A stretch of DNA of 55,803 nt from Chromatiales bacterium. GTDB taxonomy: Bacteria; Pseudomonadota; Gammaproteobacteria; Steroidobacterales; Woeseiaceae. This document shows, one piece after another, positions 10,413 through 19,685 of the stretch. The stretch's first letter is position 1, and the number at the start of each line of letters is the position of its first letter. The position numbers were made by a program, and so were the translations under genes. The notes below the pieces were generated by a model, which had not been told where the DNA came from, made no database searches, and worked only from the letters and a program-made list of their open reading frames with translations. The stretch lies in the NCBI GenBank assembly GCA_024679535.1, contig JAIBDF010000004.1, forward strand, positions 1 to 55,803, in the 5' to 3' direction.

Positions 10413-11582
10413 CTAGGGCAACGCCTCCAAATATTCCTGCAGGTCAGCGCCCCATAACTGCGGATCGTTAGTGAGGAAGTGACCGTTAAGCCCCGGCGCT
10501 CGCGTGTAGACCTTGAAGATCCCAAGCCCACCGGCGCTGGTAAAGGCATCGAAGTTCGCCTGGCTGTGGGCGACGCTATAAAATGTGTCGTTGTTTGCAT
10601 ACAGCCAGAGGCTGTCACCAGGAAATGATGCGCCCGCAATGAACAGCGTCCTGTTGACGTCCAGATAGTCGCCGCAGCCTTCTCCCAGCCACCCACCGAC
10701 AAAGTTGATCGCGCCCAGGTAAACGTCGGGGTGTCGCACCAGCTGCATTAGCGACAGGACGCCGCCGCGGGATGCACCGGCCGCGAGCATGCGAGTCGTG
10801 TCGACGTCGGCACGATTACTCAACCACTCAACGGCGGCATCAAGATCGGCCAGCGCCCGTTCCGCGCCAGCAAGCGTCACGTCTCTTTCGCATGAATAGA
10901 AGCTGCGGTCGGCATTGAAACCCTCATCGTACAAACCACCGGACTGGCCGCGGCCGCGACGTTGCGGAAAGGCGACCATCCAACCACGATCGGTGAAAAA
11001 TTTGGCGACCGTTTCGGTGACGGAGGTGATGGTGAATCGTGAAGGATCGGAGCCGTCGCCGGTTGACCCATGACTGAACATCACCGTCGGGAAAGGGCCG
11101 GGTCCGAAGGGCTTAAAAATCACGACCTCGAGTTCGACGGTCGTGCCGTCTTCGACAAAAGGTGTCGTTGCTCGCTCGTCCAGGCGTATCGAATACGTCG
11201 CGCATGCAGCGCCGTCCCATGCGCTCGCCGTCTCGCAAACGCCCCTGAATGTCACCGAATCCAGTGTCAGCATGCCGTCGGTGAGCACCACGTCAACGAA
11301 ATCGCCGGGCAGGTCTACCGCGACTGTGCCGGAAGCCTGTTCCGACAGGGTGACACCGTTCAGCAGCAGCTGTGGGGCGTTCGCATTCAATGTGCTCCAG
11401 CTGATCGAGCCCTGGCAAGAGGCCTGTTCGGCGGGCACCGTGCAACTCGTAAATGTAAGATTGCCGCTAGGAGCCGATGTCGAACTCCCGCCCCCGCCGC
11501 ACGCCCCAAGCAAGAGCATTGCGACTATGCCGACGCACAGTCGGCAAGCGCCGAAATATAGTCTGAATCTATTCAAGCTCAT
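10413..11582 (-). CDS. lipoprotein alpha/beta hydrolase
   Basis: A 389-residue predicted outer-envelope lipoprotein with a C-terminal alpha/beta hydrolase domain. From the ATG at 11582, the signal sequence ends in the lipobox LLGAC (Cys28), followed by a Gly/Ser-rich linker. The hydrolase half shows MFSHGS for the oxyanion hole, then GASRGG with nucleophile Ser271 and a C-terminal GHF with His368, resembling dienelactone hydrolases or S9-type esterases. An in-frame ATG 27 codons upstream (11663) would put a polar stretch before the signal peptide, so it was not chosen. Substrate unknown. The N-terminal roughly 130 residues have no domain I recognise. Confidence 0.75.
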   Translation of the reverse strand: MSLNRFRLYFGACRLCVGIVAMLLLGACGGGGSSTSAPSGNLTFTSCTVPAEQASCQGSISWSTLNANAPQLLLNGVTLSEQASGTVAVDLPGDFVDVVLTDGMLTLDSVTFRGVCETASAWDGAACATYSIRLDERATTPFVEDGTTVELEVVIFKPFGPGPFPTVMFSHGSTGDGSDPSRFTITSVTETVAKFFTDRGWMVAFPQRRGRGQSGGLYDEGFNADRSFYSCERDVTLAGAERALADLDAAVEWLSNRADVDTTRMLAAGASRGGVLSLMQLVRHPDVYLGAINFVGGWLGEGCGDYLDVNRTLFIAGASFPGDSLWLYANNDTFYSVAHSQANFDAFTSAGGLGIFKVYTRAPGLNGHFLTNDPQLWGADLQEYLEALP

Positions 11583-11771
11583 CGTGATGCCCTGTTTAGA
11601 ATTCGTATCCAGAACAGGAATAGACATGATGAGTAGCGATTCTGTTACAGAAAATTTCATCATTTTCTTTCGTTACACGCAGTAATCGAGCGTCAGAAAC
11701 AGGCTTTATACCCTCTCGACCGACCTCTGCTGGCCGTTAGCAGCCCCTCTGATCTCCCTGATTCCTGAGGT

Positions 11772-13139
11772 CTATGACAGCAAAGATTCCCACGGGCCGC
11801 TGATCGCGAGCGTCATGCCGGGGTACTGAATATTGACGAACAGGGTTTTGCCATCCGGTGAGAAACACACACCAGCCATCTCAGACCTTGAATACGCGTT
11901 GTGTCCGATCGCGTATTGACGGCCGTCGGGACGAATACCAATGAGACCACATTGGCCTGCGGTGTCTTCGCAGACAACAAGGTCGCCCCAGGGTGCCATC
12001 GTCAGGTTATCGGCATTGTGCAACAGTGAGTCACGCCGCGATTCGGCGATGAGCTCCAGTTCGCCGGTATCCGCCGATGTCGGCCTGTACGTGAATATCT
12101 GCCCGAGCCTCGCCGGGCCCCCGTTGGTGCAGGTAAAGGCAAAACGATCACCGGCGACACACAGCCCTTCACCGCGCGCGAAGGTCGCCGCACCGCGGCT
12201 TTCGCCATGGTCTCGCAGGGTGTCTTCCAGCGGATCGGGGTCGTCGAAATCAAGCCAGCGTGCGGACAAGGGCTCCCCGAGCCGCACCGACGATGATGAG
12301 TTCCAGTTATGCGTTGCGAGCGACGGATGCTTGTCGACGACAAGCGCCTGTAGTCGGCCGCCGGCGAGCAGGTGGCCCGGCCTGTCGGGAACGTAGCGAT
12401 AGAAGAGGCTGTGGTTGCGGTCCTCGGTCATGTAGACGATGCCAGTTGCCGCATCGACCGCGCAGGCCTCGTGTCGGAAACGGCCCATTCCTGTAATAGG
12501 AATAGCGTCCACAAGCTCGTCGGAGGCGGCAGAGACTTCAAACACGTAGCCATGTTTTTGGTCTCGTCTTGCAGCGGGCCGTTCAAAACATTCCTCGCAC
12601 GAGAGCCAGCTGCCCCACGGCGTCGGCCCACCGGCGCAATTCAGTTCTGTGCCGGCGAGGCTCAGGAACTGCTGCTCGGCTGCACCTGTCGCCGGGTTGT
12701 AGATGGTCGTGGTTGTGCCGCCAAGTCCAGGTGTCAGGTCACCGCCGCGATCATAGAATTTGGATCTTATTGCCTCCGATTGTGTGGAATACCAATCCCT
12801 GAGATCGTTGTGGGCAGTGTCATTAGGCTGGATTTCGTGATTGCAAACGAGCCGAACGCGGCCGTCCCTGTCGGCAAACGCCGCCATACCGTCGTGCTTT
12901 CCGGGAACCCGCAGGCCATCGCTCATTTCAGTCTTGAACTGCGAGACGACCGTGTAGTGGAAGCCTGCCGGGAGGTTAAAAATCTTTCTCGGGTCGGAAG
13001 TCAGGCCCCCTTGGGCGGCATGCGACGTCGCGTAGGCAGTTGATACCACGGGTGTTACAGCGGCGGCAGCGATGCTTTGCAAGAAATGGCGACGGTTCAA
13101 TATTAACTGCCGGAAAAGGCGCGAATCTCGACTCAGCAT
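11772..13139 (-). CDS. Tat-exported PhoX-like (DUF839) protein
   Basis: 455 residues with a twin-arginine signal: LNRRHFLQS (R16-R17) then a hydrophobic stretch ending ATSHA, so it is likely exported folded to the periplasm. The rest resembles the DUF839/PhoX beta-propeller family: CNHEIQ near 96, GGTTTT, GGPTPWGSWLSCEE and the C-terminal VCFSPDGKTLFVNIQYPG. True PhoX proteins are Ca/Fe alkaline phosphatases; family members of this size also include uncharacterised secreted proteins, so phosphatase activity is only a possibility. Its start lies 82 bases from the divergent pyk start. Part of the accessory block that separates pgk from pyk. Confidence 0.8.
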   Translation of the reverse strand: MLSRDSRLFRQLILNRRHFLQSIAAAAVTPVVSTAYATSHAAQGGLTSDPRKIFNLPAGFHYTVVSQFKTEMSDGLRVPGKHDGMAAFADRDGRVRLVCNHEIQPNDTAHNDLRDWYSTQSEAIRSKFYDRGGDLTPGLGGTTTTIYNPATGAAEQQFLSLAGTELNCAGGPTPWGSWLSCEECFERPAARRDQKHGYVFEVSAASDELVDAIPITGMGRFRHEACAVDAATGIVYMTEDRNHSLFYRYVPDRPGHLLAGGRLQALVVDKHPSLATHNWNSSSSVRLGEPLSARWLDFDDPDPLEDTLRDHGESRGAATFARGEGLCVAGDRFAFTCTNGGPARLGQIFTYRPTSADTGELELIAESRRDSLLHNADNLTMAPWGDLVVCEDTAGQCGLIGIRPDGRQYAIGHNAYSRSEMAGVCFSPDGKTLFVNIQYPGMTLAISGPWESLLS

Positions 13140-13221
13140 AGACCGGATTGGTTACAACTGAAAGACATTGCCATCTGATTCGTGGCACTTTCCGCGATTA
13201 AGCTGTGCAATAATCGCGCGC

Positions 13222-14658
13222 ATGCTGAGACGAACCAAGATTGTCGCTACGCTGGGACCAGCGTCGGAGCGACCCAAAACATTGCGCAAAATGATCGACT
13301 CTGGCCTTGACGTTGCGCGTCTGAATTTCTCGCATGGCAGTGCCGATGAGCATCGCGAGCGTGCACGGCGCCTGCGTACGGCAGCACGGGATTGCGGTAG
13401 GGATGTTGGCCTGCTCGGAGACCTGCAGGGCCCCAAGATCCGTGTGATGCGCTTTAAGAAAGGCAGTACGACGCTCAAGTCGGGTGCCTCATTCTTTCTG
13501 GACAGCACGCTTGGACTCACCGATGGGACAAAGAAGGGCGTGGGTGTTGCTCTCGAGACGCTGCACGAGGACGTCAGCGCGGGTGACACGCTGCTGCTCA
13601 ATGACGGCCTGATCTCGTTGCAGGTCGACAGAGTCGAGGGCACGCGCATTCATACGACAGTTGTCGATGGCGGAATCTTGTCCGACCACAAAGGCATTAA
13701 CCTGAAGGGCGGTGGCTTGTCGGCACCTGCGCTGACCGACGTTGATCGAGAGAACATCAAGCTTGCAGCTGAACTCAAAATCGATTTCCTGGCGGTTTCC
13801 TTTGTACGCACCGGTGAAGACATCATGGAGGCGCGCAGGTTGTTCGAAGCCGCCGGTGGTAACGGTCAAATCGTTGCAAAGATCGAACGCACCGAGGCCG
13901 TAGCGAACATCGACTCAATTATCGATGCCGCCGATGTGATCATGGTCGCGCGTGGCGACCTGGGTGTGGAAATGGGCTATGCGGGACTTACGGGCATCCA
14001 GAAGAAGCTTATTCGCAAGACTCGCAAGGCACACAAGATCGTTATCACGGCGACGCAAATGATGGAGTCGATGATTGACAACCCGATTCCCACGCGCGCG
14101 GAAGTGTCTGACGTGGCAAATGCCGTGATCGATGGCACTGATGCCGTGATGTTGTCGGGTGAAACCGCAGTCGGCAATCATCCGAACAAAGCGATCATCG
14201 CGATGGCTGAGGTGTGCGTCGGCGCCGAGAAATTCAATATTCCTTATACATCCACGGCGCGACGTGGCAAGGATGAATTCGGACGCGTCGACGAAGCCAT
14301 TGCGATGGCGGCAATGTACACCGCCAATCACCTCTCGGTAAAAGCGATTATCGCGTTGACGGAGTCCGGGTCCACGCCACGCTGGATGTCTCGCGTGCGC
14401 TCCGATATTCCTATCTATGCGCTGACGCCACACGAGGCCACGAGTCGGCGCGTCACGATGTACCGTGGTGTCTACCCCGTTAAGTTTGAGATTGACACAA
14501 GCAATCCACGGAGCGTGTATCAGGCTATTTTTACGAAACTGCTTGAAAGCGGTCATGTGAAAGCTGGCGACCTGGCGATATTCACGAAGGGTGACCTCGA
14601 CGGCGTAACGGGCAGTACCAATGCCATGAAGATCCTCCCGGTTACTAAAGCCGAATGA
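13222..14658 (+). CDS. pyk: pyruvate kinase
   Basis: Last step of glycolysis, phosphoenolpyruvate plus ADP to pyruvate plus ATP. From the ATG at 13222 the protein is 478 residues and starts MLRRTKIVATLGPAS, as pyruvate kinases do; an earlier in-frame ATG at 13168 would add 18 unrelated residues and was not used. Visible motifs: RLNFSHGS, DLQGPKIRV, the signature IVAKIERTEAVANID, MVARGDLGVEMG and ATQMMESMIDNPIPTRAE. The stop overlaps the start of the penicillin-acylase gene by four bases (ATGA). Confidence 0.97.
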   Translation: MLRRTKIVATLGPASERPKTLRKMIDSGLDVARLNFSHGSADEHRERARRLRTAARDCGRDVGLLGDLQGPKIRVMRFKKGSTTLKSGASFFLDSTLGLTDGTKKGVGVALETLHEDVSAGDTLLLNDGLISLQVDRVEGTRIHTTVVDGGILSDHKGINLKGGGLSAPALTDVDRENIKLAAELKIDFLAVSFVRTGEDIMEARRLFEAAGGNGQIVAKIERTEAVANIDSIIDAADVIMVARGDLGVEMGYAGLTGIQKKLIRKTRKAHKIVITATQMMESMIDNPIPTRAEVSDVANAVIDGTDAVMLSGETAVGNHPNKAIIAMAEVCVGAEKFNIPYTSTARRGKDEFGRVDEAIAMAAMYTANHLSVKAIIALTESGSTPRWMSRVRSDIPIYALTPHEATSRRVTMYRGVYPVKFEIDTSNPRSVYQAIFTKLLESGHVKAGDLAIFTKGDLDGVTGSTNAMKILPVTKAE

Positions 14659-17027
14659 GGCGAGTTCTGGTCCGTCTCATGGGCGCTATGGCGCTACTCA
14701 TTGTGGCATTGGTGACGGCTGGCTGGCTGCTGCTGCGTGCCAGCCTTCCCGGTGTGCAGGGCGAGACCGTCGTCGCGGGCATCGACGCTGCTGTGACCAT
14801 CGAGCGCGATACGGACGGTATTCCGGTCATAACCGCATCGACTCGCAGTGATCTCGCGTTTGGCACCGGCTTCGTGCACGGTCAGGACCGGTTCTTCCAG
14901 ATGGATCTGATCCGTCGCCAGGCTGCGGGCGAGCTATCGGAACTCGTCGGTGCGGCGGCGATCAACGTGGACAAGCGCTATCGCTTTCACCGATTCCGTT
15001 CCCGGGCTCAGATAATCTATGCAGCGGCCACCGAGGCCGAACAGCAGTTGATGGAAGCCTATGCGGCAGGCGTTAACGCGGGCCTGGCATCGCTCGATGC
15101 GCGGCCATTCGAGTACTTTGTGCTGGGCAGCGAACCACATCCATGGAAGGCGCAGGATTCCCTGCTGGCCGTCTATGGGATGTATATGGAGCTCAATGAT
15201 TCGCGTGCCACGAGGGAAATGCGACGAGGGCTTGCACACCGTGTGCTGCCCAAAGAGGTGTATGCCTGGATGTATCCGCAGGGAACATCTTGGGACGCGC
15301 CGATCATGGGTGTAGCACGTGCGACCGCGCCAATTCCGCCGCCCGATATATATTCGATTCGACACGTTGCGGACACTGCGCCACCGGCCAATGAGCAGGG
15401 ACGGTATCCGCTGCGAGGCAGCAATAACTGGGCCGTATCGGGTGCATTGACGAACAATGGCAGAGCACTGGTGTCGAATGACATGCACCTTGGTCATGCA
15501 GTTCCGAACATTTGGTACCAGGCGAGACTGCGCATCGCCGGGCCTCAAGGCCGCGATATTGCCGGCGTTACGCTGCCGGGCGCGCCATTTGTAATTAGCG
15601 GCAGCAACACTCAGGTGGCATGGGGTTATACGAACAGCTACGGCGACTGGACAGATGCGGTGTTGCTGAAACCCGGCGAGAAAAGCGGAACCTACAAGAC
15701 ACCCGAGGGTGATCGAGCATTCGACACGATTGTCGAAGTGATCAGCGTCAAGGGTGCGGACGCCATCGAATACACCATTCGCGAAACGATCTGGGGTCCA
15801 GTCGTTGACGATATCGAGTATCCCGATGGTGAGATCGCGGTGAGCTGGATCGCGCATCGGCCTGAGGGGCTTAACCTGCGGCTTCTCGATCTTGAAACCG
15901 TTACGTCGGTCGCCGAGGCGCTGGACGTTGCCAACACCATGTCGATGCCGCCACAGAACTTCGTGACGGGCGACGCGAGCGGCAACATCGGCTGGACCAT
16001 TGCCGGCCAGATTCCTCGCAAGGCGAGCTTCGATGCGATGCTGCCGGCTGACTGGAGCACCGAGCATGGCTGGCAGGGGTGGCTGGACCCGGCTGAATAT
16101 CCGCGCGTCCTGAACCCTCAGAGCGGTCGCATCTGGACCGCAAATGCGCGTGTAACGGATGCAGAAGCATTGCGCATTGTCGGCGATGGCGGCTACGATC
16201 TCGGCGCGCGCGCAAGTCAGATTCGTGATGCCCTGTTTGCCAAAGACACCTTCACGCCCGAAGACATGCTGGCGATCCAGTACGACGATCGCGCCCTGTT
16301 CCTGGCGCGCTGGCGCGATCTCCTGCTGGACGTCCTCGACGGCGAGGCAGTTGCCGCGAATCCCGCGTTGGGCGAGTACCGCGACCTGGTGGATAACTGG
16401 ATACCGCGTGCGGCACCCGAATCCGTTGGCTACCGGCTCGTGCGAGCGTTCCGCCTTGAGGTCGAGCGTCGGGTTTTTCATGCGCTGATGGCACCGGCCT
16501 GGTCGACCTATGGCGACGATGTGCAGCTGCGACTCAGCAATCAGTTCGAGGGCCCCTTGTGGTCTGTTGTGACAGCACAGCCGATGCACCTGCTGCCCAG
16601 CGACTACCAGACCTGGCAGGAACTCATGATCGCCGCGGTTGAACAGAATATCGCCTGGTTCACCGGTAACTTCGAGGGGCCGCTGTCCGAGCGCAACTGG
16701 GGTGAGGTGAACACGGCGTCGATCCGGCATCCGCTGAGCCGCAACATTCCCTTGTTGGGGAGCTATCTGGATATGCCCGCGGACCAGCTGAACGGCGATC
16801 TTGATATGCCCAAGGCGCAAGGTCCGTCATTCGGTGCCTCGCAGCGCTACGCAGTGTATCCGGGAGATGAAGCCAACAGCATCCTGCACATGCCGACGAG
16901 CCAGAGCGCGCACCCGCTGTCCGAATTCTTCGGCCGCGGTCATGAGGACTGGGTCAGGGGACGTTCCAACGGATATTTGCCTGCCGGCGCTGTCTATACC
17001 CTGACGCTCATACCCGACAGGCGGTAA
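14655..17027 (+). CDS. penicillin acylase family Ntn-hydrolase
   Basis: A 790-residue precursor of the penicillin amidase/acyl-homoserine-lactone acylase family. A hydrophobic N-terminus (about residues 6-28) serves as signal or anchor, so the mature enzyme should be periplasmic. Autocleavage is expected at RGSNNWAVSG, making Ser256 the N-terminal nucleophile of the beta chain after removal of a spacer; GFVHGQDRFFQMDLIRRQ in the alpha chain is another family landmark. Homologues cleave penicillin G, cephalosporins or acyl-homoserine lactones; the true substrate cannot be read from the sequence. Its ATG overlaps the pyk stop (ATGA), so the two are translationally coupled despite unrelated functions. 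Confidence 0.88.
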   Translation: MRRVLVRLMGAMALLIVALVTAGWLLLRASLPGVQGETVVAGIDAAVTIERDTDGIPVITASTRSDLAFGTGFVHGQDRFFQMDLIRRQAAGELSELVGAAAINVDKRYRFHRFRSRAQIIYAAATEAEQQLMEAYAAGVNAGLASLDARPFEYFVLGSEPHPWKAQDSLLAVYGMYMELNDSRATREMRRGLAHRVLPKEVYAWMYPQGTSWDAPIMGVARATAPIPPPDIYSIRHVADTAPPANEQGRYPLRGSNNWAVSGALTNNGRALVSNDMHLGHAVPNIWYQARLRIAGPQGRDIAGVTLPGAPFVISGSNTQVAWGYTNSYGDWTDAVLLKPGEKSGTYKTPEGDRAFDTIVEVISVKGADAIEYTIRETIWGPVVDDIEYPDGEIAVSWIAHRPEGLNLRLLDLETVTSVAEALDVANTMSMPPQNFVTGDASGNIGWTIAGQIPRKASFDAMLPADWSTEHGWQGWLDPAEYPRVLNPQSGRIWTANARVTDAEALRIVGDGGYDLGARASQIRDALFAKDTFTPEDMLAIQYDDRALFLARWRDLLLDVLDGEAVAANPALGEYRDLVDNWIPRAAPESVGYRLVRAFRLEVERRVFHALMAPAWSTYGDDVQLRLSNQFEGPLWSVVTAQPMHLLPSDYQTWQELMIAAVEQNIAWFTGNFEGPLSERNWGEVNTASIRHPLSRNIPLLGSYLDMPADQLNGDLDMPKAQGPSFGASQRYAVYPGDEANSILHMPTSQSAHPLSEFFGRGHEDWVRGRSNGYLPAGAVYTLTLIPDRR

Positions 17028-17059
17028 GATAGTGGGGTCGATATCGTACGGACAGGTAA

Positions 17060-17917
17060 ATGGCTGACAAGAAATTCACGGGCACCAGCTCCTATATCGC
17101 GACAGATGACCTGACAATGGCCATCAATGCTGCGGTCACGCTCCAGCGCCCGATTCTCATCAAGGGCGAGCCGGGGACCGGCAAGACCCAGCTCGCTATC
17201 GAGGTGGCTCGGTCGCTAGGCAAGCCGCTATACGAATGGCATATCAAGTCGACGACCAAGGCTCAGCAGGGCCTCTATGAATATGACGCCGTGGCAAGGC
17301 TCAGGGATTCTCAGCTTGGCGATGATCGAGTTCACGATATCGGAAACTACATTCTGCGTGGCAAGATTTGGGAGGCCTTCGAATCGGACGAACAGCCTGT
17401 CCTGCTAATCGATGAAGTCGATAAAGCCGACATTGAATTCCCGAATGACCTCCTGCGTGAACTCGATCGTATGGAGTTCTATGTTTACGAAACCAAGAAG
17501 CTGGTCGAGGCGAAAAACCGACCAATCATCGTCATCACGAGCAACAACGAGAAGGAACTGCCTGATGCATTCCTGCGGCGTTGTTTCTTCCACTACATCA
17601 CATTCCCGGACCAGGACACGATGGCCGAAATCGTCGATGTCCACTTCCCAAACCTCAAGAAGGATCTGCTCGCGGAAGCGCTCAATGCGTTTTACCGGGT
17701 GCGCGACGTGCGTGGTTTGAAAAAGAAGCCGTCAACGTCCGAACTGCTGGACTGGATTAAGCTGCTGCTGGCCGAGGACATTCCACCCGAAGCGTTGCGC
17801 GGCGAAGGTAATCGTAATGCGATTCCGCCGCTCTACGGCGCGCTGCTCAAGAACGAACAGGATGTGCACCTGTTCGAGCAACTTGTCTTCCTGGATCGCC
17901 GCACGAACCCGCAGTAA
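17060..17917 (+). CDS. MoxR-type AAA+ ATPase
   Basis: 285-residue MoxR-family AAA+ ATPase. Walker A is GEPGTGKT at 36-43, Walker B LLIDEVD with D118-E119, sensor-1 VITSNNEKELPDAF around 157-170, followed by FLRRCFFHYITFP. MoxR ATPases act as chaperones that mature or activate partner complexes, usually together with a von Willebrand A protein encoded next door, and that partner starts only four bases downstream. The target complex here is unknown; CoxD/CoxE-type pairs insert cofactors into CO dehydrogenase, but no such enzyme is in the window. Confidence 0.92.
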   Translation: MADKKFTGTSSYIATDDLTMAINAAVTLQRPILIKGEPGTGKTQLAIEVARSLGKPLYEWHIKSTTKAQQGLYEYDAVARLRDSQLGDDRVHDIGNYILRGKIWEAFESDEQPVLLIDEVDKADIEFPNDLLRELDRMEFYVYETKKLVEAKNRPIIVITSNNEKELPDAFLRRCFFHYITFPDQDTMAEIVDVHFPNLKKDLLAEALNAFYRVRDVRGLKKKPSTSELLDWIKLLLAEDIPPEALRGEGNRNAIPPLYGALLKNEQDVHLFEQLVFLDRRTNPQ

Positions 17918-17921
17918 CACC

Positions 17922-19097
17922 ATGCTGTTGCCGTTTTTTTACATGCTTCGTGAAGGCGGTATGAAGACGTCGATCACCGAGCTGTTAACGCTGCTTGAGG
18001 CCATGAAGAAAGGCCTGGCCGGGCAAAGCGTCGATGATTTCTATTTCCTGGCACGCACAACCCTCGTCAAGGACGAGTCGGAGCTCGATCGATTCGACCG
18101 GATTTTCGGGGCCTATTTCAATGGTGTCGAGGACGCGCTGACGGACCTCTTTCAGGACATTCCCGAGGAATGGTTGCGCCGTCAGGCCGAACTGATGCTG
18201 ACGGAGGAAGAGCGCGCTCAAATCGAAGCCATGGGTGGTTTTGAAGAACTTATGCGCGCCCTGCAGGAGCGGCTGGACGAGCAGAGCGAGCGTCATGAGG
18301 GTGGCAATAAATGGATCGGCACCGCAGGTACTTCTCCATTTGGCGCCTACGGATTCAACCCGGAAGGCGTGCGCATTGGCCAGGAGGGTTCGCGCAACCG
18401 CGGTGCGGTCAAGGTCTGGGACAAGCGCGAATACCGGAATCTTGATGACTCGCTCGAGCTGGGTACTCGCAATATCAAGGTCGCTCTTCGGCGGTTGCGC
18501 AAGTTCGCTCGCGAAGGTGCGGCCGACCAGCTGGATCTCGATGACACGATCGACAAGACGGCGCGTAATGCGGGCCTGCTCGATATCAGGATGGTTCCCG
18601 AGCGCCACAATGCGATCAAGGTTTTGCTGTGCCTCGATATTGGCGGATCAATGGATGATCACGTGCGCATCTGCGAAGAGATGTTCTCGGCCGCGCGTAC
18701 GGAGTTCAAGCATCTTGAATATTTCTATTTCCACAATTTCATTTACGAAAGCCTGTGGCAAGACAACCGACGCCGGCACTCGGAGAAGACACCAACACTG
18801 GATATCGCCCACAAGTATGGTTCGGACTACAAACTGATATTCGTCGGTGACGCGACGATGAGCCCTTACGAAATTGTCTATGCGGGCGGCAGTGTCGAAC
18901 ACTGGAACGATGAGCCCGGTGCAGTCTGGATCAAGCGCCTGCTGAATACCTATCCGAAAGCGGTCTGGCTCAATCCCGAGCCGCGGGACCGCTGGGACTA
19001 CACGCCATCAACAAAACTCATACGGGAGCTGATGGACGATCGCATGTATCCGCTGACAATTGCCGGCCTGGATGATGCCATCCGCGAACTTCATTGA
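17922..19097 (+). CDS. CoxE-like VWA domain protein
   Basis: From the ATG at 17922 this is a 391-residue protein starting MLLPFFYMLREGGMKTS; a longer frame begins inside the MoxR gene but the extra residues are a shadow of that gene. The C-terminal half holds a von Willebrand A domain of the CoxE type: the metal-ion site reads DIGGSMD (D239 to S243), so the first serine of the canonical DxSxS is glycine, and a later GDATMSPYE resembles the third MIDAS loop. The central part has charged helices. Expected to partner the adjacent MoxR ATPase. It ends seven bases inside the convergent MarR gene. Confidence 0.85.
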   Translation: MLLPFFYMLREGGMKTSITELLTLLEAMKKGLAGQSVDDFYFLARTTLVKDESELDRFDRIFGAYFNGVEDALTDLFQDIPEEWLRRQAELMLTEEERAQIEAMGGFEELMRALQERLDEQSERHEGGNKWIGTAGTSPFGAYGFNPEGVRIGQEGSRNRGAVKVWDKREYRNLDDSLELGTRNIKVALRRLRKFAREGAADQLDLDDTIDKTARNAGLLDIRMVPERHNAIKVLLCLDIGGSMDDHVRICEEMFSAARTEFKHLEYFYFHNFIYESLWQDNRRRHSEKTPTLDIAHKYGSDYKLIFVGDATMSPYEIVYAGGSVEHWNDEPGAVWIKRLLNTYPKAVWLNPEPRDRWDYTPSTKLIRELMDDRMYPLTIAGLDDAIRELH

Positions 19098-19597
19098 AGA
19101 CGCTGGCCGCGACCGACCTTGCGCAACAGTCCTGCGAGATCACTCCGTTCCCTGCGGCTGAGGGACTGTAGGGACTCGTCAGCAGCATCCAGGCGAATTT
19201 GAATCGCCTTATCGATCAGTTTCTTTCCCTCGGGTGTGAGTGAGACGACAACACTCCGCCGGTCCGCATTGTCGCTCCGCCGACACACTAGTCCCTTTGC
19301 CTCAAGTTTGTCTATGCGATTGGTCATGGCCCCGGTGCTGAGCCCGGTCTCTTGAGCGAGGCCGGTTGCAGGCAGCGCAAATGGTTTTCCCTGCCTGCGC
19401 AGTGCGGACAGGGCATCGTATTCGAATAGCTCGATGTCCAGTGGCCCGAGCGCCGAGGTCGCCTCGCGTACCAGTGACTTGTTCAGCGCCATAACTCTGA
19501 CGACCACACCGAGGCTGGCGGTATCAAGTTCCGGCCGCTCTTCTGACCACTGTTCCAGGATTTCATCCACGGCATCTTTATTCATACGATTGCTCAA
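19091..19597 (-). CDS. MarR family transcriptional regulator
   Basis: 168-residue winged-helix regulator. The DNA-binding part reads ALPATGLAQETGLSTGAMTNRIDKLEAKGLV (helix-turn-helix about residues 75-105) followed by the wing RRSDNADRRSVVVSLT, the classic MarR signature with DxRxxxxxLT-like spacing. It probably represses its own promoter and the divergent gene at 19686, because two TTGA-n2-TCAA palindromes lie in the intervening gap. The ligand is unknown. Its 3' end overlaps the VWA gene tail-to-tail by seven bases. Confidence 0.92.
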   Translation of the reverse strand: MSNRMNKDAVDEILEQWSEERPELDTASLGVVVRVMALNKSLVREATSALGPLDIELFEYDALSALRRQGKPFALPATGLAQETGLSTGAMTNRIDKLEAKGLVCRRSDNADRRSVVVSLTPEGKKLIDKAIQIRLDAADESLQSLSRRERSDLAGLLRKVGRGQRLQ

Positions 19598-19605
19598 ATA
19601 ACTAA

Positions 19606-19632
19606 TTTGATATCAAAATACTTGACATCAAG
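19606..19632. promoter_or_regulatory. two MarR-type operator palindromes
   Basis: TTTGATATCAAA (19606-19617, perfect 12-bp palindrome) and CTTGACATCAAG (19621-19632, perfect arms around CA) have centres 15 bases apart, in the gap between the MarR gene and the divergent gene at 19686. They share TTGA-n2-TCAA, a common form for MarR dimer sites. The second one contains TTGACA at 19622-19627, so binding would mask a -35 element. Assignment to the adjacent MarR protein is inference from position. Confidence 0.65.
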
Positions 19633-19649
19633 ATAAAATATAGGATACT
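19622..19649 (+). promoter_or_regulatory. candidate promoter for the 19686 gene
   Basis: TTGACA at 19622-19627 is a consensus -35; sixteen bases later GATACT at 19644-19649 matches four of six -10 positions. The predicted start near 19656 leaves a leader of about 30 bases before the ATG at 19686. The -35 sits inside a MarR-type palindrome, so repression by the neighbouring regulator is plausible. Confidence 0.45.
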
Positions 19650-19685
19650 CCGAAAAAGTGTCTCGTGTCTTGCTGGATTCCGCAA

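Noticed and set aside
14934-16820. 628-codon open frame on the minus strand opposite the penicillin-acylase gene
   Set aside because: No recognisable domain, no ribosome site, and the plus strand carries a complete family protein with intact motifs; it is a frame shadow in GC-rich sequence.
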